A stretch of 64,000 bases of DNA, taken from the NCBI RefSeq assembly GCF_033843645.1, contig NZ_JAWXVZ010000010.1, forward strand, positions 133,743-197,742, in the 5' to 3' direction. The position numbers and the translations under genes are program-made. Origin of the DNA: Pseudovibrio zosterae. Its GTDB lineage: Bacteria; Pseudomonadota; Alphaproteobacteria; Rhizobiales; Stappiaceae. Shown one piece after another: positions 15,921-24,379 of this stretch. Under the pieces are notes generated by a model that saw only the letters and a list, made by a program, of their open reading frames with translations, did no database searches and had not been told where the DNA came from. Position 1 is the stretch's first letter; each line of letters begins with the position of its first letter.

Positions 15921-16562
15921 CTAGATGGGCAGCGTTTCGCGACCTTCGCGGCGGGCCTTGTAATAAGACCACCAAAGCCGCGCTGCAGTGCCGCGATGCG
16001 GGGCCCACGCTTCTGCAATCAGATCCAGCTCTTTGCCCTTCGGCCGCTCATCCAGCCCGAAGGCATCCTTCACTGCGTTTTGCAAAGCCACATCCCCTGA
16101 TGGGAACACATCTGGGTGCCCAGCGCAAAACAAAAGAAAAATGTCAGAGGTCCAGCGGCCGATGCCTTTGATTTCACAAAGCTTTTTTTGGGCTACATCG
16201 GCGGGCATTTCTGCAAGATGCATAAGATCAAGCCCATCTTCCATGTGTTCGGCGATGCTGCGAATGGTGTTGACCTTGGAGCCGGACAAGCCAACCCCCT
16301 TCAACTCCTCATGGGACTTCGACAGCAAGACCTCCGGTGTAAACGGATCCACAAGCGCTTCCAGACGCCCGAAAATGGCAGCGCCAGCGGCAACAGAAAT
16401 CAGCTGTGAGACGATGATGTTGGAAAGCGCCTTGAAATCCGCCGCGCGCCGACGCAAGGGCACCACCCCGGCAATCTCGAAAACGCCGCGCAGCCGTTCA
16501 TCCAGCAGCAACAGGCTCTGCAGTTCTCGTGCAATATCTTCTTCTGTTTCAATGGGTTTCAC
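15921..16562 (-). CDS. alkA: DNA-3-methyladenine glycosylase II family protein
   Basis: HhH-GPD superfamily base-excision-repair glycosylase, 213 aa, which removes alkylated purines. The helix-hairpin-helix GPD core is KLCEIKGIGRWTSDIFLLF (about 126-144), with the catalytic Asp in WTSD; PSGDVALQNAV follows. No Fe-S cysteines are present, in keeping with AlkA rather than Nth or MutY. It lacks the Ada-like N-terminal extension. The esterase gene follows 14 bases on. Confidence 0.85.
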   Translation of the reverse strand: MKPIETEEDIARELQSLLLLDERLRGVFEIAGVVPLRRRAADFKALSNIIVSQLISVAAGAAIFGRLEALVDPFTPEVLLSKSHEELKGVGLSGSKVNTIRSIAEHMEDGLDLMHLAEMPADVAQKKLCEIKGIGRWTSDIFLLFCAGHPDVFPSGDVALQNAVKDAFGLDERPKGKELDLIAEAWAPHRGTAARLWWSYYKARREGRETLPI

Positions 16563-16645
16563 ACTACTTCCCCTTGCCAGCTGCGTGCGGCAAACTAAAC
16601 TTCAACAAGCCTGAGCAGCCTTCCAACAGAAAGACCATAACCTGA

Positions 16646-17503
16646 ATGTCTGCGCCCGTCCTTCGTTTTGCCCCCTCTCCCAATGGCCACCTGCACCTTG
16701 GCCATGCCTATTCAGCATTGCTCAATCAGCACATTGCCCGAGAACTGGGAGGACGCTTCCTTGTGAGGATAGAAGACATAGACACCGTGCGCTGCACAGA
16801 CAAGCTTTGCGCGGATGCCCTTGAGGATCTGGAGTGGCTCGGTCTTGAGTGGGATGGACCCGTTCGCCGCCAATCCGAACACCTGAGCGCATACACTGCA
16901 GCCCTCAACGAGCTGGAGCAGAAGGGCCTTCTTTACCGAGGCTACCTCACGCGCTCTGAGATTAAGCAGGCCATTGCCGATAAGGAACTTGCGACCGGGA
17001 CACCTTGGCCTCGCGATCCGGATGGCGCCCCTCTTTATCCCGGTGGCTCGCAAGAGCCCGCGGTGACGGGCCGCCCCTTTGCCCTGCGCCTCAACATGCA
17101 AAAAGCGCTGGCGCAGCTTGCTGATTTAGTGTTCTGGCCAGAAACGGGCGTCGGCCCGCAAGGCGAGACCGGCGATGTCCCGGCCGTGCCGAGCGAATGG
17201 GGAGATGTCATTCTGGCCCGCAAGGACACGCCCACCAGCTACCATCTTTCTGTGGTGGTGGATGATGCCCTTCAGGGCATCACTCATGTAGTGCGCGGTC
17301 AGGATCTCTTTTATGCCACGGCAGTTCACCGGGTGCTTCAGCAATTGCTTGGCCTCCCATGCCCCACCTATCAACATCACGGACTCATCCTGGATGATGA
17401 CGGGCGCAAGCTGTCAAAATCAGCCCGAGACACATCCTTGCGCGAACTCCGCGCTGATGGCGTGACGGCTCGGCAAATCCGCACCCGCCTTGGCTTCGGC
17501 TAG
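16646..17503 (+). CDS. gluQ: Glutamyl-Q tRNA(Asp) synthetase
   Basis: A truncated glutamyl-tRNA synthetase paralogue of 285 aa that attaches glutamate to queuosine in tRNA(Asp). It has the class I motifs APSPNGHLHLGHAYSAL (the HIGH motif, about 9-25) and GRKLSKSARD (the KMSKS motif, about 254-263), but no C-terminal anticodon-binding domain, which separates it from GltX. Its last bases overlap the stop of the convergent AEC permease at 17500-17503. Confidence 0.9.
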   Translation: MSAPVLRFAPSPNGHLHLGHAYSALLNQHIARELGGRFLVRIEDIDTVRCTDKLCADALEDLEWLGLEWDGPVRRQSEHLSAYTAALNELEQKGLLYRGYLTRSEIKQAIADKELATGTPWPRDPDGAPLYPGGSQEPAVTGRPFALRLNMQKALAQLADLVFWPETGVGPQGETGDVPAVPSEWGDVILARKDTPTSYHLSVVVDDALQGITHVVRGQDLFYATAVHRVLQQLLGLPCPTYQHHGLILDDDGRKLSKSARDTSLRELRADGVTARQIRTRLGFG

Positions 17504-18462
17504 TAGCCGAACGCCTGAAGGAACGCCAGCCACCCACTCACTGTAAAGATCGCGGTGAAGGTGGTGATTGTGATCGCGTTTGAAGACATGGCGTGCCCGG
17601 TGCCGAACTGCACAGCCAGAAGATACGCATTCAAGCCCGTTGGGCAGGCAGCGCCCATTGTTGCTACAGCCACCCAAAGGGGCGGTAAATCCGTGAACTG
17701 GCTCATGAAGATGAAAACGGTCAGCGGCAACAGGCCAATCTTGAGCACACTAAGCACCGTTGCAATCTTCAGCGTGCCACGAATGCCGTAGTCCACCAGT
17801 CCCATGCCTACCGCAAACAGCGCAACGGGCGTTGCCGCCGTCGCCATGGAGGTCAACACGGTTTCGGCGATGGACGGAATGGGGAGACCAACGAGGTTCA
17901 CCGCAACGCCGCTCAAGATACCAATGATAATGGGATTGCTGATCAGGCTCTTTATGACCGACTGGAGCACCTCGTTGATCGGACGCGCTTCCTCATAGCC
18001 ATCAATCACCACAGCGCGGGACATCAAAGAGACTGAGAGGATCGTCACAAACGGGATATGCAGCGCAATGATCAGGGAAAGCGGCACCAGACCTTCGGGC
18101 CCGAAAAGAGACGATATCAATGGAATGCCGATAAGGCCCGTATTGCTGAACCCGGCGGTAAGGCCAGCCACAACGGCCGCACGGGCCTCGCGCTTGAAGC
18201 CCCAGCGCACGATGGCGGCCGCAACAAAGTAAACCAGCGTCAAAGCCGAGTAGTAGGCCAGCCAAAACGGAAAAGGCGACACGTCACCCAACTCAGCGCC
18301 GGTCAACGTCCTGAAAATCAGCACAGGAACCAGAATTGTCACGCAGAAGGAGCCAAGCGCCTGCCCCACGCCCTCTTTGAGAAGCTTTAGGGAGGCGCAC
18401 GCATAACCCAACCCGATCAAGATGAATATGGGCAACACAAGCTGGACGGTCTGCTGAAACAT
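17500..18462 (-). CDS. AEC-family transporter (auxin efflux carrier type)
   Basis: Inner-membrane permease of 320 aa with about ten hydrophobic segments in two halves, as in the auxin efflux carrier family. Family features include FILIGLGYA at the N-terminus and FSNTGLIGIPL (about 102-112); the C-terminal half has AACPTGLNAYLLAVQF. Substrate is unknown; members have been linked to malate, malonate or other organic acids. The start at 18462 follows AGAGAG. Nothing beyond a short spacer is seen at 18499-18708. A second AEC gene lies at 52105. Confidence 0.82.
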   Translation of the reverse strand: MFQQTVQLVLPIFILIGLGYACASLKLLKEGVGQALGSFCVTILVPVLIFRTLTGAELGDVSPFPFWLAYYSALTLVYFVAAAIVRWGFKREARAAVVAGLTAGFSNTGLIGIPLISSLFGPEGLVPLSLIIALHIPFVTILSVSLMSRAVVIDGYEEARPINEVLQSVIKSLISNPIIIGILSGVAVNLVGLPIPSIAETVLTSMATAATPVALFAVGMGLVDYGIRGTLKIATVLSVLKIGLLPLTVFIFMSQFTDLPPLWVAVATMGAACPTGLNAYLLAVQFGTGHAMSSNAITITTFTAIFTVSGWLAFLQAFGY

Positions 18463-18708
18463 GAGGCTCTCTTGCACCGGGCACCAGTCGAAGACCATGC
18501 CACGGATACTCGTTTAGGAAGAGAAGACCTTATAAGCCCTCCAAACCCCGCCCACCAGAGCCAATCTCTTGAGAAAATGTCCCCTGATCACACAGGCTAT
18601 GAAAGAACACCCCTGAAAACAGCGCGCTTAAAAGGAAGGCGTAGGCGTCAAACCCGTTAGAGCAAGCCAGTTTGCAGCTCGCCTTTGCCTCTATACCACT
18701 GCGGATTT

Positions 18709-19311
18709 CTAGCCAAATCTCATGAACGCCGCATCCAGCGCATCATCCAGCCGGTCATTGCCCCAAAACAGCTCTCCATGTTCTGTCACGAAACTGGGCG
18801 CGCCAAAGATACCAAGCGACTCTGCGGTTGCGACTTCCGCCCGCAGGCCGATTTTCACCTCCGCCGTCTCAATCTCATTCATCACCCGTTTTGCCGGTGC
18901 TCCCAACTCCACCAGAAGCGCGGCAAGAAGCTCAGGGTTTGAGATGTCTTCGCCCAGCGCAAATTCCATGTGATAGACCGCACGGGTAAATGCGCCGATC
19001 CAGTCTTCATTGCGCCCGCAATAGGCAATCCGCGCCGCCAAAAGACTGTTCTGCGGGAACGGGTTGGGGCGTACCAACGGCAGGCCGAGAACAGAACATT
19101 GACGCTCCATGTCCCGCCACATGTAATTTCCTTTAGAACGCTGAAGATTAAATGGCGAGGTCTCCCACCCTTGCTTTTTAAAGATTGGCCCGAGCAAGAA
19201 TGGACGCCATTCTACGGAGATGCCACGGTCAACTGCGAGGGTCTCAATGCGCATGGCGCTGAGATAGCTATAGGTGGAAGCAAAATCATACCAGAAAGCG
19301 ATCCGGGGCAT
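18709..19311 (-). CDS. 2-hydroxychromene-2-carboxylate isomerase / kappa-class GST-like
   Basis: A DsbA-fold protein of 200 aa. The N-terminal FWYDFASTYSYL (about 5-16) holds the active-site Ser region of HCCA isomerases, and FGAPSFVTEHGELFWGNDRLDDA (in two adjoining parts, about 169-191) is the family's C-terminal signature. Naphthalene-catabolic function is not implied: many such proteins occur without aromatic-degradation genes, as here, and may be glutathione-dependent oxidoreductases. The start at 19311 follows GGAG; a longer frame begins at 19332. Confidence 0.8.
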   Translation of the reverse strand: MPRIAFWYDFASTYSYLSAMRIETLAVDRGISVEWRPFLLGPIFKKQGWETSPFNLQRSKGNYMWRDMERQCSVLGLPLVRPNPFPQNSLLAARIAYCGRNEDWIGAFTRAVYHMEFALGEDISNPELLAALLVELGAPAKRVMNEIETAEVKIGLRAEVATAESLGIFGAPSFVTEHGELFWGNDRLDDALDAAFMRFG

Positions 19312-19441
19312 CAGCGCAACTCCATCAAACATTCATCGTTCATTTAATTTATCGTCACGTATCGATTATATACCCTTGCGCATTGCGTCAGAATTTTATT
19401 ATACAAAAATAACATTAGACGCTCGCAATGGGGGCATTGGG

Positions 19442-20263
19442 GTGAAGCGTACATATGTAAACCTTCCTAGTATTTCCGCTAGGTGTCCGTTTGTCTTGAC
19501 AACGGCATACATTATTTCTGTATCACTTTTCTTTTTGGCGTTTCCTGCAGTAGATATCTGGGCCAGCCAGATGTTTTACAGCTCAGATGGTTATTTCCCA
19601 GCGGCAAAAAGCCCACTCTTGCAAGATATTCGCTACATGAAACACTACCTGGTGTCGTGGGTTGTGGGCCTTTCTCTTGCCGTTCTGCTCATTAAACTGC
19701 TTTTGCCGAAGCTAAGGGCTCTGGTTGATCTGCGCGCCCCCTTGTTTCTTATAAGCACTCTGATCATTGGTCCCGGGCTCGTCGTCAACGCTCTGCTCAA
19801 AAATAATATTGGCCGCCCCCGCCCTCGTCACGTGGAGTCTTTCGGCGGCTCCAATCCCTTCGTCGGCGTGTGGCAAAGCTCCGATTATTGCCAGACCAAC
19901 TGCTCCTTTGTCTCAGGCGAGGCATCCTCTTCCATCTGGCTGGTCGCTCTGGTCTTCATCGTCCCCAAAAAATGGAAGCTCCCAGTCGCCATCGGCACGA
20001 TTGGCCCGGCTTTGGTGTTCTCGATAAATCGCGTTGCCTTCGGCGGGCACTTCCTGTCCGACACGATGATATCCTGGGGCGTGACGTTTTTCGTGATCTG
20101 GGCCGTCTACTGGCTGCTCTATCGAAAGACCCCAAGTTGGGCACAACCAGAAACCCTGGAAAACGCCTTCACCCATGCCGGGATCTGGCTGCATGCCAAG
20201 CTTAACAAACTGTTCGGCATCGGCAGCACACAGGTTCAACAATTCGCCAGCATGTTTCGCTAG
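19442..20263 (+). CDS. PAP2-family membrane phosphatase with altered second motif
   Basis: Membrane phosphatase of 273 aa with about six hydrophobic segments. The PAP2 motifs are KNNIGRPRPR (about 120-129), FVSGEASSS (about 158-166) and the third motif INRVAFGGHFLSD. The second motif is usually PSGH; here the His position is Glu. Possible substrates are undecaprenyl-PP, phosphatidylglycerol phosphate or lipid A, none decidable. GTG 19442 is chosen as start since the hydrophobic core begins soon after; the frame opens upstream at 19274 over an AT-rich stretch. Confidence 0.72.
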   Translation: MKRTYVNLPSISARCPFVLTTAYIISVSLFFLAFPAVDIWASQMFYSSDGYFPAAKSPLLQDIRYMKHYLVSWVVGLSLAVLLIKLLLPKLRALVDLRAPLFLISTLIIGPGLVVNALLKNNIGRPRPRHVESFGGSNPFVGVWQSSDYCQTNCSFVSGEASSSIWLVALVFIVPKKWKLPVAIGTIGPALVFSINRVAFGGHFLSDTMISWGVTFFVIWAVYWLLYRKTPSWAQPETLENAFTHAGIWLHAKLNKLFGIGSTQVQQFASMFR

Positions 20264-20272
20264 GCGCGCCAG

Positions 20273-20740
20273 TCACAGGCGCCGTGCTTCCAGCTGCTTA
20301 AACAGGGCCAGCGTTCCTTCGTTCACCATGCGATAGACAAGCGCAAATCCCTCAGGCCCCTCATAGTAAGGGTCCGGCACATCCTTGCGCTGCTCATCCA
20401 ACAGCATGCGGATCTGCGCCAGCGCGCCAGCGGGCGCTAGATGATGCAAACGCTCAACGTTGCTGGCGTCCATACCAATCAGATAGTCATAGTTCGTGAA
20501 GTGCTTGGGGTGAACTTGCTGCGCCCGCTGCATGCCAATATCGACGCCGTGCTGCGCTGCGATGGCGATACTGCGTGGATCTGGCGGGTTGCCAACATGC
20601 CAGCCTCCCGTGCCAGCGGACCCAATTTCATAGTGGTCCTGCACACCGTGGGTTGTGACATGATGGGTAAACAGGCCCTCCGCCAAGGGAGAGCGACAGA
20701 TATTGCCAAGGCAGACAAAAAGAACGCGGGTCTTTGACAT
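20273..20740 (-). CDS. Low-molecular-weight protein-tyrosine phosphatase
   Basis: Cytosolic phosphatase of 155 aa. The P-loop C-x5-R-S is CLGNICRS (about 9-16) immediately after the first beta strand, and the general-acid Asp lies in VPDPYYEG (about 124-131). Tyrosine-phosphate or phosphoarginine substrates are both possible for this family; no partner kinase is nearby. The start at 20740 fits the family's N-terminus (MSKTRVLFVC). Confidence 0.88.
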   Translation of the reverse strand: MSKTRVLFVCLGNICRSPLAEGLFTHHVTTHGVQDHYEIGSAGTGGWHVGNPPDPRSIAIAAQHGVDIGMQRAQQVHPKHFTNYDYLIGMDASNVERLHHLAPAGALAQIRMLLDEQRKDVPDPYYEGPEGFALVYRMVNEGTLALFKQLEARRL

Positions 20741-20851
20741 GGATGGGTTCTCGCTCGCCAAATCAGGGATCAGACGACGAGATGATACACACAATCGCAA
20801 GCGCTGCGCATATCCAGAGCATACCCATCCACGTCAAACAAAAGGAGGTCG

Positions 20852-20938
20852 TTACGCGACGGCCATGCTCAAACCAACAGTCACGACAAAAAGACTGATG
20901 GCTGGGAGGAGAGCAAACGCAAACCACGTGTTGGACAT
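20852..20938 (-). CDS. Candidate 28-aa single-span membrane protein
   Basis: This short frame encodes MSNTWFAFALLPAISLFV... ending in AVA, nearly all hydrophobic and able to form one transmembrane helix. AAAGGA lies seven bases before the ATG. It sits in the 302-base space between phhB and the phosphatase gene, where no longer credible gene exists. A second hydrophobic frame of 21 codons follows downstream on the same strand (start near 20827) but has no clear RBS. I do not recognise either; the call rests on RBS and composition. Confidence 0.45.
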   Translation of the reverse strand: MSNTWFAFALLPAISLFVVTVGLSMAVA

Positions 20939-21042
20939 TGGGAAATCCTTTCTTGTTATTATTGGCTTGAATATAAGCGCCTTTTCTCAGAATTCTTGTT
21001 GGCGCGGTAATATATCGAACACGAGCCTGTGAGGAGTTTTGG

Positions 21043-21333
21043 ATGACCGACGTGCTTAGCCAGCAAGAGATTGACGCAGCGCTGGAGAGCCTTCCAGGCT
21101 GGAAAATTTCAATAGACGGCAAATCAATTCAAAAAGCGTTTAGATTCAAAAACTTCGTTCGGGCGTTTGGTTTCATGTCACAAGTCGCCCTGCTTTGCGA
21201 AAAGCAGAACCATCACCCGGACTGGTCCAACAACTATAGAGATGTGCAGATATCGCTTAGCAGCCATGACGTGAATGCATTGACGAAACGCGATATTCGC
21301 CTCGCCACATCCATTGAAAAGCTGCTGACCTAG
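21043..21333 (+). CDS. phhB: Pterin-4-alpha-carbinolamine dehydratase
   Basis: A 96-aa protein of the PCD/DCoH family, which dehydrates 4a-hydroxytetrahydrobiopterin after aromatic amino acid hydroxylation and may help in molybdopterin metabolism. The active-site motif E-K-x2-H-H-P is in EKQNHHPDWSNNY (about 53-65). No phenylalanine hydroxylase gene is nearby. Its stop codon overlaps that of the convergent tusA-like gene at 21330-21333. Confidence 0.9.
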   Translation: MTDVLSQQEIDAALESLPGWKISIDGKSIQKAFRFKNFVRAFGFMSQVALLCEKQNHHPDWSNNYRDVQISLSSHDVNALTKRDIRLATSIEKLLT

Positions 21334-21569
21334 GCGCCCTCAACCGCGCCGCGGGTAATTCGGAACACGAGAATGTCCTGCTGTGTTTCCACGCCATGCA
21401 GCGTGTGCCCGTCCTGATTGCACATGTGCGGTATGTCGATCTGCGCCATCGGATCTGTCGCATGCACCTCAAGGCCCTCACCCGCCCGCATGCGCGCCAG
21501 CGCCCGGCGCGCTTTCATGACCGGCAGCGGACAATTAAGTCCTTTTAGATCAAGCTGTTTAAAATCCAT
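21330..21569 (-). CDS. tusA: TusA-family sulfur carrier protein
   Basis: A 79-aa sulfur-relay protein. The sulfur-carrying cysteine is in LDLKGLNCPLPVMKARRAL (about 7-25), the C-P-x-P motif of the family. The exact role (tRNA thiolation, molybdenum cofactor, other) depends on partners not in this window. GGGAATG precedes the start at 21569; a frame running up to 21713 is not conserved. Confidence 0.85.
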   Translation of the reverse strand: MDFKQLDLKGLNCPLPVMKARRALARMRAGEGLEVHATDPMAQIDIPHMCNQDGHTLHGVETQQDILVFRITRGAVEGA

Positions 21570-21690
21570 CACGACATTCCCATTTGGAACGGTATCAGGT
21601 GATGCTGATGCAGCCAACAGGCTGTAACATGCGCACCAGTCCAATAGTCCCGCTGTGCTCTGGCGGGTTCTGTAATCTGTCGGGGGGCCC

Positions 21691-22245
21691 ATGACAACAA
21701 CAGAGTCTAACAAAATCTACGAGATCCTTGAGTTCTGGTGGGAAGCTGGCCGAGAAAAATGGTTTCAAAGCACGCCGGAATTCGACGAGGAAATCAGAAG
21801 CCGGTTTGAAGGTGATCTGCGTAAGGCCGCCAAGGGCGACTACGACGGCTGGCAGGAAACGCCCCATGGCGCGTTGGCATTGCTCCTGCTTCTGGACCAG
21901 TTTCCGCGAAACCTCTTCCGAGGCTCCGCCGAGAGCTTCGCTTATGATGCCAAGGCCCTCGCCATCGCCAGACAAGCCATGGAAAAGAACTACCACCTGG
22001 CCTACCCACGGGAGGTTCGCCTGTTCTTCTTCTTGCCGTTTGAGCACTCCGAAAACATTGAGGACCAAACCATTGCAGTGGACGCTTTCCGCCGCTGGGG
22101 CGATCAGAACGGCTACCTCTATGCCCTGATCCACATGGACGTGATCCGCCGCTTTGGTCACTTCCCGCATCGCAATGCCCTTGTCGGCCGGGAAACGACA
22201 CCGGAAGAACAGCGCTTTTTAGAGGAAGGCGGCTTTAGAGCCTGA
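21691..22245 (+). CDS. DUF924 family protein
   Basis: An all-alpha protein of 184 aa with the DUF924 hallmarks: ILEFWWEAGREKWF near the N-terminus, LLLDQFPRNLFRGS (about 65-78), and FFFLPFEHSE (about 111-120) followed by GHFPHRNALVGRE near residue 155. Structural relatives resemble TPR-like folds. No function is established, and the neighbours give no hint. Confidence 0.85.
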   Translation: MTTTESNKIYEILEFWWEAGREKWFQSTPEFDEEIRSRFEGDLRKAAKGDYDGWQETPHGALALLLLLDQFPRNLFRGSAESFAYDAKALAIARQAMEKNYHLAYPREVRLFFFLPFEHSENIEDQTIAVDAFRRWGDQNGYLYALIHMDVIRRFGHFPHRNALVGRETTPEEQRFLEEGGFRA

Positions 22246-22273
22246 CCCCTCCCTCTACAGTTTGACTATTTTT

Positions 22274-22309
22274 TAGGCAGAGCAAATTTTGTGCTCTGCC
22301 TATTTTTTT
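22274..22309 (+). terminator. Terminator of the DUF924 gene
   Basis: TAGGCAGAGCA (22274-22284) pairs perfectly with TGCTCTGCCTA (22292-22302), followed by a run of seven T. Confidence 0.85.
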
Positions 22310-22448
22310 ATCACCACACCTGCCGCGGCGTCGCTCTGCCCAAAACCTAGTCTCTCGACCTAGATGTCCCGGATAGAACGCTGTTTTTAATAGGTTTTTA
22401 AGAAGTACCAACACCCCAAAAACAGCAGAATTCCGCCGAAAAATCGAG

Positions 22449-22465
22449 TTGGCACACTCCTTGTA
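22449..22465 (+). promoter_or_regulatory. Sigma54-type promoter of glnK-amtB
   Basis: TTGGCACACTCCTTGTA matches the sigma54 consensus YTGGCAC-N5-TTGCW, with the GG and the -12 element ten bases apart and one deviation (TTGT for TTGC). It lies 125 bases upstream of glnK. NtrC control is expected for glnK-amtB in related bacteria, but I do not see clear NtrC sites. Confidence 0.65.
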
Positions 22466-22589
22466 TGTAATAGGCCGAACGCGGACCTGCTGGTCCTGAA
22501 CTGAGCGCAGTCAGTTTTGGACCGGGAGAGCGCGGGGGAACACAGGGAACGAATTTCCCGATTGGTCAACAGTAGAGCGGGAGCTGACT

Positions 22590-22928
22590 ATGAAAATTGT
22601 AATGGCGATCATCAAGCCATTTAAGCTCGACGAGGTGCGCGACGCCCTCACGAGCGTTGGCGTTCAAGGCCTCACCGTCACCGAGGTGAAGGGCTACGGC
22701 CGTCAGAAGGGACACACCGAGATTTACCGCGGCACGGAATACGCGGTCAGCTTCCTGCCAAAGCTGAAGATCGAGGTCGCCGTGGATGCAGATCTGGCGG
22801 ACAAGGTTGTCGAAATCATCGCTGGCGCGGCCAAGACCGGTCAGATCGGCGACGGCAAGATCTTCGTTTACGGCATCGACCAGGTCGTTCGCATCCGTAC
22901 CGGCGAAGCAGACGCCGACGCACTCTAA
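22590..22928 (+). CDS. glnK: P-II nitrogen regulatory protein GlnK
   Basis: A 112-aa trimeric signal protein that reads 2-oxoglutarate, ATP/ADP and glutamine status. The uridylylation site Y51 lies in the T-loop sequence TEIYRGTEYAVSFLPK, and the C-loop GDGKIFVYGIDQVVRIRTGE carries the nucleotide-binding residues. The direct amtB neighbour 28 bases downstream favours GlnK over GlnB; it should block AmtB when nitrogen is plentiful. The sigma54-type promoter upstream predicts induction on nitrogen limitation. Confidence 0.95.
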   Translation: MKIVMAIIKPFKLDEVRDALTSVGVQGLTVTEVKGYGRQKGHTEIYRGTEYAVSFLPKLKIEVAVDADLADKVVEIIAGAAKTGQIGDGKIFVYGIDQVVRIRTGEADADAL

Positions 22929-22956
22929 TTAGAAAAATCGAGGGGAAACTGAAAAA

Positions 22957-24276
22957 ATGAAGCGCATCTATACCCTTTCAAGCCTGTCAGTCGCGGCCCT
23001 TGCCGCCATGGCTGCACCGGCTTTGGCTCAGGAAACACCGCCGGTCTCACCTGAAACTCAGTACATCTTCAACACCCTGTTGTTCCTCATTGGCGGCTTC
23101 CTCGTCATGTGGATGGCAGCAGGCTTTGCCATGCTCGAAGCAGGCCTCGTTCGCTCCAAGAACGTGTCCATGCAGTGCTTGAAGAACATCAGCCTCTACT
23201 CCATCGCGGGCCTCATGTTCTGGGTCACCGGCTACAACCTCATGTACACCGGCGTTGATGGCGGCTTCATGGGTTCCTTTGGTCCTTACTCCTTCGACCC
23301 GGTCGGCGGCGACGCTCTCGACACCGGTTACTCCACTGCATCTGACTGGTTCTTCCAGATGGTGTTTGTAGCAACAGCAGCGTCGATCGTGTCCGGCACA
23401 TTGGCCGAGCGCATCAAGCTGTGGCCGTTCCTTGCTTTCGTTGTCGTGCTGACCGGTTTCATCTACCCGATCGCAGGCTCCTGGCAGTGGGGCGGCGGCT
23501 GGTTGTCAGAAGCAGGCTTCTCTGACTTTGCCGGTTCCACACTCGTTCACTCCGTAGGCGGCTGGGCCGCGCTTGCTGGCGCGCTGATCCTTGGTGCCCG
23601 TAAAGGCAAATACGGCGCAGACGGTCAGGTTCACGTCATGCCGGGTTCCTCCATGCCTCTGGCAACTCTGGGCACGTTCATCCTGTGGCTCGGTTGGTTC
23701 GGCTTTAACGGCGCATCCCAGCTCGCAATGGGCACCATCAGCGACGTGACCGACATCTCTCGCATCTTCGCGAACACCAACATGGCAGCAGCAGGTGGTG
23801 TGATCGTTGCAGTGGTTCTGACCCAGATCCTTTACAAGAAGGTCGATGTGACCATGGCCCTGAACGGCGCCCTGGCTGGCCTCGTGTCCATCACCGCTGA
23901 GCCACTGGCACCATCCGTTCTGCAGTCCATCATCATCGGTGGTGTTGGCGGCGCGCTCGTTGTCTTCACAGTGCCGCTGCTGGACAAGCTGAAGATCGAC
24001 GACGTTGTAGGCGCAATCCCGGTTCACCTGATCGCAGGCATCTGGGGCACGCTCATCGTGCCGCTGTCCAACACCGACGCGTCTTACGCAACTCAGGCGC
24101 TTGGTGTGGCTGCATACGGTGTCTTCACCGTGATTGCTTCTGCGGCGGTCTGGTTCGCCCTCAAGGCAACCATCGGCATCCGTGTCGGCGAAGAAGAAGA
24201 AGCAATGGGTCTGGACAAGGTCGAAATTGGCGTCGAAGCCTACCCAGAATTCGGCCAGGGCTCTCAGCGCCTCTAA
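22957..24276 (+). CDS. amtB: Ammonium transporter
   Basis: Ammonium channel of 439 aa with an N-terminal signal peptide (MKRIYTLSSLSVAALAAMAA, processing probably after ALA) and eleven predicted membrane spans. Family motifs include the pore region FFQMVFVATAASIVSGTLAER (two adjoining parts, about 131-151), LVHSVGGWAALAGA and GFNGASQLAMG. It is gated by GlnK, encoded immediately upstream in the same operon. A strong terminator follows. Confidence 0.95.
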   Translation: MKRIYTLSSLSVAALAAMAAPALAQETPPVSPETQYIFNTLLFLIGGFLVMWMAAGFAMLEAGLVRSKNVSMQCLKNISLYSIAGLMFWVTGYNLMYTGVDGGFMGSFGPYSFDPVGGDALDTGYSTASDWFFQMVFVATAASIVSGTLAERIKLWPFLAFVVVLTGFIYPIAGSWQWGGGWLSEAGFSDFAGSTLVHSVGGWAALAGALILGARKGKYGADGQVHVMPGSSMPLATLGTFILWLGWFGFNGASQLAMGTISDVTDISRIFANTNMAAAGGVIVAVVLTQILYKKVDVTMALNGALAGLVSITAEPLAPSVLQSIIIGGVGGALVVFTVPLLDKLKIDDVVGAIPVHLIAGIWGTLIVPLSNTDASYATQALGVAAYGVFTVIASAAVWFALKATIGIRVGEEEEAMGLDKVEIGVEAYPEFGQGSQRL

Positions 24277-24322
24277 ACATCAAAGGGAGAAAACTCCCAG
24301 CAATCACCTTCCCAAAAAACGA

Positions 24323-24352
24323 AAGGCCCGGGCTCTCCCACCCGGGCCTTTT
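24323..24352. terminator. Terminator of glnK-amtB
   Basis: AAGGCCCGGG (24323-24332) pairs perfectly with CCCGGGCCTT (24341-24350), TT following. It sits between convergent amtB and the CDF gene, and AAAAAAC on its left could serve the opposite strand. Confidence 0.85.
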
Positions 24353-24379
24353 CATTTGCAGCGCGCCTCCGGAGCAGGT

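Noticed and set aside
20763..21122. 119-codon minus-strand frame overlapping phhB
   Set aside because: It overlaps the certain phhB gene, has no RBS and a mixed composition; the 28-aa frame in a different register has a good RBS.
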